This document shows, in pieces, positions 1-8,010 of a stretch of 16,572 bases of DNA. Source of the stretch: an uncultured Lachnospiraceae bacterium (GTDB taxonomy: Bacteria > Bacillota > Clostridia > Lachnospirales > Lachnospiraceae); assembly GCA_910580005.1 (NCBI GenBank), contig CAJTXH010000057.1:1-16572 (forward strand). Reading direction: 5' to 3'. The position numbers were made by a program, and so were the translations under genes. Every line of letters begins with the position of its first letter. Position 1 is the stretch's first letter. Below the pieces are notes generated by a model that was not told where the DNA came from, did not search any database, and saw nothing but the letters and a program-made list of their open reading frames with translations.

Positions 1-1907
1 GATTCTTCCCATGGTCCATATTCCAGGTAGCAGGGTTTCCTTTCTGATTCTGTAACTGCATAGCTGGCTGTATCTGCAATAAGGGTACGCCTGCCTGTAT
101 GTATATCTATCCTGTAGAGGGAATCAGAGAAATATTCTGTATAATACAACGTATTGCCACATAAACATCCAGCAACGATGTTATAAGCATCATCTAGTGT
201 TTCTGTGGCTTTTTTTGTTTCCAGGTCAAGCCTGTATATGGACGACCAAGAAGACGGCAGGTACAGGCTGCCTTTATGGAAACGCATTGCATATACATTA
301 GCCAGTCCGGTCAGTTTTTTTAGTTTTTTAAGTGATAGTATTTTATGGAAATCCTCCCCTTCAAGGCCGCAGGAGTATATGCTGCCATCATATGAAATGA
401 ACAGCCTGCTGTCTGACAGGCAGAAACTTATGCCTGTTTCCATGTGTTTCTTTTTGGCAGGGTCAAACCTGTATACAACTTTTACAGTTTTGTCTTTTTT
501 ATTTATTCTTATAATTTTGCAGCTGTCTTCAGGGTAGAAAATATAGTTTTCGTTCTGTAAAACCAGACCGTTTCCAAAATCTGGTTCGAGCAGTCTTCTC
601 TGGTAATCAATCGTAATTTTTGCGCTGTCCCAGTCATATTTGTCTGACAGTTTTTCTTCCTGGCTTTCCTGTGGTGTATATTCTGTGCTGCCTGGCTGTG
701 TAATATTTTCCCTGGTGATTTTAAAGGTTTTATCCCTGGCAGGCTGGGGGTATGACAGGGACGAAAGGTATTCCTCATAATTCAAGTGTTCAGGATAGTA
801 AAACAGCATATCGCCGGTAAAGTATTCCAGACTAAAAAAGTCCCTTATGTTTTCTATTTTACTGAAAGCAGAAGTATTGGTATCATATATGGCAACACTT
901 TTCAGCTCAAAGGTTCTGCCTTCATGATATTTTTTGTCTTTAATATATTTGACAGCAATTTTTCCTGAATCCGAGTCTATGGTGTCTATTTGTGAAAATT
1001 TTATTTTTTTCTTAAAGCTGAATATTTTTTTATCCTTTTTCCCTTTACGGTACATATAAATATTAAGGTTATGCATATAATAAAGTTCCCCGTCTTTTTC
1101 CGTAAGTGCATAACATGCTTTTTTTGTAATGCGGGAACTTTTCCCTGTATGTGTATCTGTTTTATAAAGTGAGCGGTTCCCTATACTTGTATAATATAAT
1201 GTGCTGCCACAGAAACATGCATCAGAGGCTTTTTCTGACATTTTTTTAATTTTTTTTGTTTTTAAGTCTAATTTCCATATAAAGGAATTAATAGACAGAT
1301 ACAGGCTGCTTTGGTGGAATTTTAGAGTTTTATCATTTCCGTAGTACCATGCATCAGGTTCTATGGCAGTAACCTGTTTTTTTAATTTTTTACGTGATAT
1401 TATTTTATGCAGGTTTTTGCCATTAAAGCCACAGGAATAAACATTGCCGTTATATTCAATAAATAGCCCGTCATCTGAACGGCAGTAATGTATATATATA
1501 TTCTTTTTCTTTTTTACAGGCTTGAACCTGCATATAATCTTTTTAGACCCGTCTGCCTTGCTTATACGGGCAATTTTACATCCATCTTCAGGATAGAAGA
1601 CATAATCCTGGTTTTGTAAGACCTGTCCTTCCCCAAAATTTGGGGAATAGGGATATTGCATAATCCTTGCATTTTCCCAGTTATATATCTCTGACAGTTT
1701 TTTTTCTTTTGCTTGTACAGTTTTTTGCTTTTCTGGTGCTATGGCAGGCTGTGCTGTTTCTTCTTTAACAGCAATGTTTTCTGTTCCTTTTATGGCAGGT
1801 TTCTGGCATCCTGTAAAAAGAAGGGCAAGCAGGCAGAAAGCAGATACTATGTGTTGGATTTCCTTATGTTTTTTGTTAAAGGATAGTTTATTTTTTGTAA
1901 ATGCCAT
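1..1907 (-). CDS. Beta-propeller lipoprotein (DUF5050-like), C-terminus cut off by window edge
   Basis: The frame is open from an ATG at 1907 to the window edge (about 635 residues). A strong GGAGGTG ribosome site lies at 1914-1920 (minus strand). The N-terminus is a lipoprotein signal: basic residues, then a hydrophobic stretch ending FTGC, with the lipid-accepting Cys at residue 34. A Glu/Lys/Gln-rich linker follows, then two homologous units of about 310 residues (from residue ~71 and from DNA ~650 leftward). Each contains LYYT-type strands, 'sLYKtDThTGK' and 'YMYRKGKKDKKI' motifs and 'FYPED', resembling DUF5050-type propeller repeats. The protein is therefore probably anchored on the outside of the cytoplasmic membrane; ligand and role are unknown. 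It lies 58 bp downstream of a paralogue on the same strand and is probably co-transcribed with it. The second unit lacks its end only because of the window limit. The lipoprotein call is firm; the domain family name is from memory. Confidence 0.8.
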   Translation of the reverse strand, partial: MAFTKNKLSFNKKHKEIQHIVSAFCLLALLFTGCQKPAIKGTENIAVKEETAQPAIAPEKQKTVQAKEKKLSEIYNWENARIMQYPYSPNFGEGQVLQNQDYVFYPEDGCKIARISKADGSKKIICRFKPVKKKKNIYIHYCRSDDGLFIEYNGNVYSCGFNGKNLHKIISRKKLKKQVTAIEPDAWYYGNDKTLKFHQSSLYLSINSFIWKLDLKTKKIKKMSEKASDACFCGSTLYYTSIGNRSLYKTDTHTGKSSRITKKACYALTEKDGELYYMHNLNIYMYRKGKKDKKIFSFKKKIKFSQIDTIDSDSGKIAVKYIKDKKYHEGRTFELKSVAIYDTNTSAFSKIENIRDFFSLEYFTGDMLFYYPEHLNYEEYLSSLSYPQPARDKTFKITRENITQPGSTEYTPQESQEEKLSDKYDWDSAKITIDYQRRLLEPDFGNGLVLQNENYIFYPEDSCKIIRINKKDKTVKVVYRFDPAKKKHMETGISFCLSDSRLFISYDGSIYSCGLEGEDFHKILSLKKLKKLTGLANVYAMRFHKGSLYLPSSWSSIYRLDLETKKATETLDDAYNIVAGCLCGNTLYYTEYFSDSLYRIDIHTGRRTLIADTASYAVTESERKPCYLEYGPWEE

Positions 1908-3975
1908 TTTATACACCTCCCTGGTATTTAATTTCATTAAGTACAAGCCCTTTAAAGTCCCGCCTCTAATATGCCAGGTATGAGAGGTATTTATCGTCCC
2001 AGTTTTTTGTGTAAAACAGCATGTCACCAGACAGGCACGCAAGATTGAGGATGTCTGGTATGTTTTCTATTTTAGTGATAGTGGATGTATTTATATCATA
2101 TATAAGTACATTATTATCACGGACATCATACTTCTGGCTGCTGTAATATTGTATGGCAATTTTGCCTTCGGAACAGCATACTTGTGATATTGCAAGGTCA
2201 GATTCCCATATCTTTTTATCCTTTTTCCCTTTGCGGTACATATATATGGCAGATTTCCCCCATACTTCATATTTCAGGTAATAGGGTTTCCCATTTGCTG
2301 CTGTAACTGCGTACCTGGTTGCATCTGCATTTGGACCTGTACCTATATCTTTAATACATGAACGCTTGCCTGTACGTGTATCTGTCTTATAGAGGGAACA
2401 TCCGTAATTCCCTGCATAATACAGAATGTTACCACATAAACATACGCCAGAGGTGCCATAATTTGATATTTTTGTGGTTTTATTTGTTTCCAGGTCAAGC
2501 CTGTATATGGACGATAAATAAGATGACAGGTACAGGCTGCCTTTATGGAAACATATTGCATCTATTTCTGTATCATGGGTTATCTTTTTCAGTTTTTTCT
2601 TTGACAGTATTTTGTGGAAGTCCTTCCCTTCATAGCTGCAGGAGTATATGTTACCTGCATATATAATGAACAGCCTGCTGTCTGACAGGCAGAAGTACAT
2701 GTTTGTGAAACTGTATTTCTTTTTGGCAGGGTCAAACCTGCATACAATCTTTACAGTTTTATCTTTTTTATTTATTCTTATAATCTTACAGTCGTCTTCA
2801 GGGTAGAAAATATAGTTTTCATTTTGTAAAACCGGACCGTTCCCAAAGGTTGGTTCCGAGTACGCAGTTGTAATTTTTGCGCTGTCCCAGTCATATTTGT
2901 CTGACAGTTTTTCCACCTGGTTTTCTTGTGGTGCGCCTTTTGTGCTGCCTGGCTGTATACTGCTTTCCCTGGTGGTTTTAAAAGTTTTATCACTGGCAGG
3001 CTGCGGATATGACAGGGATGAAAGGTATCCCCCGTCATTTCCTTCTTTAGGGGAGTAAAACAGCATATCACTATCAAAGTAATTCAAACGGTAAAAGTTC
3101 CTTATGTTTTCTATTTTACTGAAAGCAGAAGTTCTGATATCATATATTGCAATACTTTCAGGCTTTGGGTCTTTACCTTCAATATATCTGCTGTCTTTAA
3201 GGTAATTGATAGCAATTTTTCCTAAATCAGACCGAATGTGTAATATTTCTGAATATTTAATTTTATTATTAAAGCTGAATATTTTTTTATCCTTTTTCCC
3301 TTTACGGTACATATAAACATTACAATTATGCACATAATAAAGTTTTCCATTTACTTCTGTAAGAGCCTCACATGTCTTTTTTGTAACGTGGGAAGTTTTA
3401 CCTGTATGTGTGTCTATTTTATAAAGTGAGTCGTCAGTTAGTATACCTATGTCATCATCAAATACATCTGTATAGTATAATGTACTTCCACATAAACATG
3501 CATTATAGTTTCTTTCTGACATTTTTGTGATTTTTTTTGTTTTTAAGTCTAATTTCCATATAAAATAGCCAATAGATATGTACAGGCTGCTCTGGTGGAA
3601 TTTTAATGCATTAGGCACTGTAAAGTCCCATGCATCAGGTTCTATAGCAGTAACCTGTTTTTTTAGTTTTTTACGTGATATTATTTTATGCAGGTTGTCC
3701 CCGTTAAAATCACAGGAATAAACATTACCATTATATTCAATAAAAAGCCCATTATTTGAAAGGCAGTAATATATATATGTGTATTCTTTTTTAGCAGGGT
3801 TTAACCTGCATATAATTTTTTTAGTCCCGCCTGTCTTGCTTATACGGGCAATTTTAAAGCCGTCTTCAGGGTAAAATACATAGTCTTTGTTTTGTAAGAC
3901 CTGGCCTTCCCCAAAATTTGGGTGACAAGGATAATCTATAATCCTTGCACTTTCCCAGTCATATATTTCTGAGAG
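1..3975 (-). repeat. Four diverged ~1-kb tandem copies of a propeller-coding unit
   Basis: The two lipoprotein genes each encode two copies of the same unit, so about four units lie in series: 1 to ~650 (partial), ~660-1697, 1966 to ~2915 and ~2916-3975. Near-identical DNA stretches recur, for example the block coding for RKGKKDKKI near 1030, 2215 and 3290. First units resemble first units across genes, and second units resemble second units. This implies an internal duplication followed by duplication of the whole gene. Boundaries are approximate. Confidence 0.75.
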
Positions 3976-5298
3976 TTTTTTTTCTTTCTCCTGTACAGGT
4001 TCTTGCTTTTCTGGTGCTGTTTTTATTGTAGGCTGTGCTGTTTCTTCTTTAACAGCAGTGCTTTTTGGTGCTTTTATGGCAGTTCTCTGGCAGCTTGCAA
4101 AAAGAAGGGCAAACAGGAAGAAAGCAGTAATTCTTTTAAGAATTTTTTTGACAGGCTTTTTTTTTCTGGTTGTATTTTTATTAGTTGTGCTTTCATCAAT
4201 TATGTTTAAACATTTTTTCTTGTCAAGTTTTAGTAAGTAATCTCCTGTATCTGTAATTTGTTTCCTAAATTCTTCTGCATCTTCATATTTCCAGCCATAT
4301 AATGTTTTTTTATTTTTATTTGTTTTTTTCTGGAAAGAGGAAGGGGATGATGTTTCAAATATTTTTATTTCATATTTAACGCCTTTTTTTTCCACGCTAT
4401 TGTTGCCAATCATGTATTTTGTATTTCGTAATGATGTGGTTTTTGTAGTGTCTATTGAAGACGTATTCAGTCCTGCTAACTTCCAAGCTGCGTAAATTGA
4501 CACTTCACCAAGTGTGTTCTGTACTTCTTTTTCTTGCTCTGTGATGCTCTTGTTTTTCTTGGTTTCCTTTGACATGAGATTCTTTGCTTGGATTTTTTTG
4601 GGGCCGGTTTCTGCAACAACACAATATAAATAATTTCCGTTCCCTTTTCCTCCTTTCTTTGTAATTACCCCTAGTGAATACTTGAATCTACCTGTCTTTT
4701 TATTGTCTGGCAAAACTATATAAGGGATTTCATCAGCGCCTATATTTTCTCCGAAACAGCTTGTTTTGTTGTTTTTGCCATGGTGTTTGTCACCATAATA
4801 CTCAGTAAATTCCATTAGTTCTGATACTTTGCCATCTGTGCATACACGCAGTATTTCTACTGTTTCCTCCCATTTATCCCCTAAGTCATGCGTTTTGCTT
4901 TTTTTGGTTTTATTTTTAAGGCTGGTTATTTTCGAGATGGTTATTATATCCTGCAAGTTGTCTTTTATTTTCCTGCCATGGGACAGACCGCTTGCCCCTG
5001 TCTTGGCATTGCCATACAGCCTTTCAAACAGTTCTATTGTATTTTTTGCCTCTTTTAGTGCGTTTATGTCACTAGTTCTTTCTGGACTGGAAGCCTCTAT
5101 TATGGACAGCTTTTTTCTTAACCTTTCTAAATTGCCATATGCAGGGATTGCTGCCAGTAAAGCAACAGTACATTTCCATTTATCTTCCATACTTGTTACT
5201 TTGCCAATAACAGGTACAGCCCCGTTTAAAGCAGATACTAAGTGTAAAGGTTCTTTATGTTTTCTGCTAAGAGATAGTTTATTGCCTGTAAATGCCAT
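1966..5298 (-). CDS. Chimeric 1110-aa protein: pretoxin-like/unknown domain fused to a beta-propeller lipoprotein
   Basis: The start is an ATG at 5298 with an AGGAGG ribosome site just upstream. Residues 1-23 (MAFTGNKLSLSRKHKE...) match the signal-peptide start of the downstream paralogue. Residues ~25-385 have no counterpart there. Within them, residues 50-103 share AIP..G, KK, INALK.AK and G.AKTGAS with the pretoxin part of the gene at 11247, at matching spacing between AIP and KK and between INALK and AKTGAS. Residues ~120-375 are an unrecognised, lysine-rich mixed alpha/beta region. A second lipoprotein-type signal then appears: KKKPVKKILKR, a hydrophobic run and LLFASC, with Cys403. After it come a charged linker and two DUF5050-like propeller units (from ~441 and ~795), closely similar to those of the paralogue. 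No ATG lies between residues 298 and 403, so the frame is one fused gene. The N-part could be cytoplasmic with the propellers outside, or be removed by signal peptidase II. Function is unknown. Confidence 0.8.
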   Translation of the reverse strand: MAFTGNKLSLSRKHKEPLHLVSALNGAVPVIGKVTSMEDKWKCTVALLAAIPAYGNLERLRKKLSIIEASSPERTSDINALKEAKNTIELFERLYGNAKTGASGLSHGRKIKDNLQDIITISKITSLKNKTKKSKTHDLGDKWEETVEILRVCTDGKVSELMEFTEYYGDKHHGKNNKTSCFGENIGADEIPYIVLPDNKKTGRFKYSLGVITKKGGKGNGNYLYCVVAETGPKKIQAKNLMSKETKKNKSITEQEKEVQNTLGEVSIYAAWKLAGLNTSSIDTTKTTSLRNTKYMIGNNSVEKKGVKYEIKIFETSSPSSFQKKTNKNKKTLYGWKYEDAEEFRKQITDTGDYLLKLDKKKCLNIIDESTTNKNTTRKKKPVKKILKRITAFFLFALLFASCQRTAIKAPKSTAVKEETAQPTIKTAPEKQEPVQEKEKKLSEIYDWESARIIDYPCHPNFGEGQVLQNKDYVFYPEDGFKIARISKTGGTKKIICRLNPAKKEYTYIYYCLSNNGLFIEYNGNVYSCDFNGDNLHKIISRKKLKKQVTAIEPDAWDFTVPNALKFHQSSLYISIGYFIWKLDLKTKKITKMSERNYNACLCGSTLYYTDVFDDDIGILTDDSLYKIDTHTGKTSHVTKKTCEALTEVNGKLYYVHNCNVYMYRKGKKDKKIFSFNNKIKYSEILHIRSDLGKIAINYLKDSRYIEGKDPKPESIAIYDIRTSAFSKIENIRNFYRLNYFDSDMLFYSPKEGNDGGYLSSLSYPQPASDKTFKTTRESSIQPGSTKGAPQENQVEKLSDKYDWDSAKITTAYSEPTFGNGPVLQNENYIFYPEDDCKIIRINKKDKTVKIVCRFDPAKKKYSFTNMYFCLSDSRLFIIYAGNIYSCSYEGKDFHKILSKKKLKKITHDTEIDAICFHKGSLYLSSYLSSIYRLDLETNKTTKISNYGTSGVCLCGNILYYAGNYGCSLYKTDTRTGKRSCIKDIGTGPNADATRYAVTAANGKPYYLKYEVWGKSAIYMYRKGKKDKKIWESDLAISQVCCSEGKIAIQYYSSQKYDVRDNNVLIYDINTSTITKIENIPDILNLACLSGDMLFYTKNWDDKYLSYLAY

Positions 5299-5325
5299 TT
5301 TATACCTCCTCCCCGGTATTTAAAT

Positions 5326-5363
5326 ACAAGTATATTGTTAATGTACAAGTATATTATTAATGT
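5326..5363. repeat. 19-bp tandem direct repeat in leader of the minus-strand lipoprotein operon
   Basis: Two back-to-back copies of ACAAGTATATTRTTAATGT occur at 5326-5344 and 5345-5363, differing at one base (G/A). They lie 28 bp upstream of the ATG at 5298, in the leader or promoter of the lipoprotein operon. They could be regulator sites or a slippage-made duplication. Confidence 0.8.
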
Positions 5364-5445
5364 TTGTGTTATAAGACATATAGTTACAAATATCATGATA
5401 CTAACATAAAAAACTTGATATTTCTACATCTAAAGGCGTAATGGT

Positions 5446-5563
5446 CCTTTTATGCCAAAATTGGTCAAATATAGCCTGTTTACCATATTTTACACAGGTT
5501 ATATATTGATTGTTTTGTATTACATAGAAAAATATAGCATAAAAGGCTATAATTAACCAATTT
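5446..5563. repeat. Inverted repeats in the divergent promoter region
   Basis: CCTTTTATGC at 5446-5455 is the exact reverse complement of 5537-5546. The 19 bases at 5458-5476 match the reverse complement of 5545-5563 at 16 of 19 positions. The order of the arms is swapped, so they do not nest into one simple hairpin. They look more like repeated binding sites than a terminator. Confidence 0.55.
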
Positions 5564-5647
5564 AGCCGTAATTAGGTTATTATCTGTTTTAGGTGTAGAA
5601 AAATGTATTTTTTTGTGATATTATTCATAGAGCAAACAGATACTTAA

Positions 5648-6175
5648 GAGTTAAATATTATAAGGAAACTATCAGTTTCTGTTATTGAAGAGCATTATAA
5701 CGAAAGCATGAGGGCTCTTTATGCATCAGTAGGCCAGGAATATGATGAGGATACAACATTTTTAAAGCTTTCAACACATGGCATGGACCAGTATATTGAG
5801 AATACAGAAGATTTGGAGAATGCAAATTATAGCAGGTACGCAATTCCATGCCTGCCAAACTTTACTGTAATACCTAGTGATAAGTCACGTGTAGTATTAG
5901 GTTCTAAGGCAGTCCGTGGATAGGACGGGAAGACTGTGGAGTACCAGCATGCAACAGCACCAAGAAAATATGAATTATCCCATGCTTTTGTTGTTTCTTA
6001 TGAGGAACAGTTTACAAAGACAGATGGAAGCTTTACTTTGGTGTTAAAACAAAAGAAAGACAGGATTAATGGCGTAGTGATTGAGTAATCTGTGGACATT
6101 ATCCAGCCTGGAAAATACAAGTTTACAGATATGACCAGGGAGGCGTGCAGTTTTGTACGCCTTTCTGTGAATTAG
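5648..6175 (+). pseudogene. Unrecognised protein, interrupted by two in-frame stops
   Basis: One continuous frame from 5648 to a TAG at 6173-6175 reads as sensible protein but contains TAG at 5921-5923 and TAA at 6086-6088. The longest open piece starts at the ATG at 5708, but coding-like sequence (LSVSVIEEHYNES) extends upstream of it, so the true start is lost or lies further left. Joined, the product is about 170 residues, with no signal peptide or membrane segment and no family I recognise. The next gene's ribosome site overlaps its end, so it was the first gene of a plus-strand operon. The first stop fits a single change in a Lys codon (AAG to TAG), giving an expected GKDGKTVEY reading. 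Confidence 0.6.
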
Positions 6176-6183
6176 GAGCAGGA

Positions 6184-6705
6184 ATGGAAGAATACTAGAT
6201 TTTTTATTTGTGTTTTTATTTGCTGCCTTCTACAACAGATAAAACAAATAAGAGCATAATATTTATTTTTCTTGTGCAGTCTGTTTTCGTTTTGGCTGCC
6301 ATATTTTCTATTATCATGGTTTTAATTTTCCATTACTATAAAAAGAAACAGGTTTCACCCTATGAAACAGTATATTTGGTTACTGGTGACGGGAAAATAA
6401 AAAACAGGTTTTTATTACAGGGCAGGAAGTCTTTTATAATTACAGGAAAACCAGACGGGAAAGAAGTTTTTATAGAAGATTATGCCAGACCAAGGCATGA
6501 CAAGTACATTTACGGAGTTTGTAACCTTGTTTCAGGAATATGGTATCTTGAAGCATTTCCTGGCAGCCGTCCATTAGGCATTAGAGAAGGTGGGGAAAGT
6601 GTAATTTACCAGCTTAAAGGAGAAATTCCTTATCCGGCTTCATGCCAGGACATAATTTATGTGGATAACTGTAAAATTACGATGAAACAAAAATATCCGA
6701 AGTAA
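6184..6705 (+). pseudogene. Membrane-anchored protein with possible FHA-like domain, nonsense codon near start
   Basis: The natural start is the ATG at 6184, eight bases after the previous stop, with AGGAG at 6174-6178. Codon 5 is TAG (6196-6198), after which the same frame stays open to TAA at 6703-6705. A TTG at 6208 could restart translation and give 165 residues. Counting from that TTG, residues ~18-44 form a hydrophobic membrane segment followed by YYKKK. The soluble part after it has 'LQGRKSFIITGK', 'GIWYLEAFPGSRPLGIREGG' and a late 'CQDIIYVDNCKITM', a layout like an FHA beta-sandwich without clear phosphothreonine-binding residues. The zinc-ribbon/FHA gene starts five bases after the stop. 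The FHA assignment is tentative. Confidence 0.55.
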
Positions 6706-6710
6706 GCAGA

Positions 6711-7095
6711 ATGAGTCTGATACGTTGTAAAAATGGCTATTTATTTAGTGAAAAAAAGCATGGTAGCATATGCCCTTATTGTAATGTTGTTGTAAATAAA
6801 AAACAGTAATGCCGCAGAAGACCCACAAGGGAAGTATAGTAATATTGTATATCTTAATGATTTAGAGGTATTAAAGCCGGTAACTGGCTGGATTGTCTGC
6901 CTGGAAGGGCCTTCACGTGGCAAGGATTACCGGATTATTGCAGAGAAAAACTTTCTGGGGTGTGCCAGCGATATGGAAATACGCATTACAGGAGATGATA
7001 CAGTCTGTTTAAGAAACCATGCAGTCTTTGTTTATGACCCGGAGAAAAACCATACTATGCTTTTGCCAGGTGATTAACAAGGACTTGTTTATATA
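6711..7095 (+). pseudogene. Zinc-ribbon/FHA domain protein, frameshifted and truncated
   Basis: The ATG at 6711 opens with RCKNGYLFSEKKHGSICPYC, a short zinc-ribbon (C6, C21, C24). This frame ends at TAA 6807-6809, just after an A6 run (6798-6803). The protein continues in the +1 frame (NAAEDPQGKYSNIVYLND...). There follows a typical Firmicute FHA domain: VTGWIVCLEGPSRGKDYRI, 'NFLGCASDMEIRITGDD', 'RNHAVFVYDPEKN', LLPGD, and then TAA (7075-7077) where Ser is expected, followed by QGLVYI. FHA domains bind phosphothreonine and often accompany secretion gene clusters. The conserved Ser-Arg of the binding loop reads Cys-Leu here, so binding is probably lost. The C-terminus is replaced by unrelated sequence. 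Confidence 0.7.
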
Positions 7096-7892
7096 CTTGA
7101 TGATGATGATAACTGGGATACAAGCCAGGGGAATTATGAAACTGTTGTGTCATTAGGGTATTGCAGGGAATATATAAAAGTTATAGAAAGTTTATACAGG
7201 CGGTTTAATAAAAACCAGAAACAGTGGTATACAATAAACTGCCCATTTATCTATAAAATGCTTGCTGTTTCTGACATAAAGAGAATTGTGCCAGAAGATG
7301 CAGATGTGCAAAAAGAAATATATAAAACCAGAGCTTGGGCAGCACCAGCAGGCAAGGAAGAAGTTTATATGCATAAAATTATGCTGGAAAATACAGATGT
7401 GGGATATCTTGCAGTTCCAGAAGAAGAATTTCTCCAGACAGTTTTTTCACAAGATAGTTTATATGTTTGTACCAGGAAAAGGGAGTACCAGAATATGAAA
7501 CTGCTAAAAATAGCATGTATGGATGCAGATAAAGATTTAACAGGATTAATATATCCATTACAAACTAATAAAAGGCAGATGCGGCATATAGACAGGCAAG
7601 CATTATCAAGTCCCATGTGTCTTTGCACAAAAGGGGAAATAGAACGGATAATAAGTTCATATTAATACCAGAAAGAAAGATAACATTAATCCTGCATCCA
7701 AAAGACAGTACAGATATTTTCAGGCATAAAAAGTTGTAGATTGTATTTACAGATGATTATAATTCAGATAAGTGGTTTATTGATTTAACTGATTTAAAAC
7801 AAAACATACCAGAAATTTACTGGCATGCATCGGAAGGTTCAGTTAACACAAATTGTTTTAGTCTGCATGATTTATACTTTGTAACAGTTTAG
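7096..7892 (+). pseudogene. Unrecognised protein, fused to FHA remnant and broken downstream
   Basis: The frame after the FHA stop stays open to TAA at 7663-7665; the longest piece with a usable start (GTG 7147) is 172 residues. It shows LYRRFNKNQKQWYT, YKMLAVSDIKRIVPED and LAVPEEEFLQTVF but no family I know. Coding-like sequence then continues in another frame from about 7650 (FILIPERKITLILHPKD), hits TAG at 7737-7739 and goes on as IVFTDDYNSDKWFIDLTDLK to TAG at 7890-7892. One possible reading is a single gene with a frameshift near 7655 and a nonsense codon. Another is two remnants. It carries no signal peptide. The join to GLVYI looks like a deletion that fused two genes. Confidence 0.45.
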
Positions 7893-8010
7893 CAGATTTT
7901 AGTAAATGGTATATATAGAGATTATTAAGATTGAAAAAATATAATAATTAAAATAAATATAAAATTAAATGTAGCAAAAGATATAAATTGCATAACCTGG
8001 TTTTTGTTTT
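7893..8010. other. AT-rich spacer before immunity gene
   Basis: Very AT-rich sequence with no sustained reading frame. The expected ATG and ribosome site for the immunity-like gene at 8011 are not visible here, so part of its upstream region may have been lost. Confidence 0.4.

Larger units (their letters stand above)
5299..5647. other. Divergent AT-rich intergenic region
   Basis: About 350 bp lie between the minus-strand lipoprotein operon and the plus-strand decayed locus. No gene is seen. The region holds the 19-bp tandem repeat and two inverted-repeat pairs, and it must contain promoters for both directions. The sequence is too AT-rich for me to choose convincing -35/-10 pairs by eye. 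Confidence 0.6.

Noticed and set aside
4829..5323. Forward open frame of 164 codons in the chimeric gene region
   Set aside because: It lies opposite the well-supported minus-strand gene and has no ribosome site; composition is that of a complement shadow.
6795..6806. Programmed -1 frameshift at the AAAAAAC heptamer
   Set aside because: The heptamer is in the wrong phase for the zinc-ribbon frame, and the continuing FHA frame needs a +1 change, so a classical -1 site does not work.
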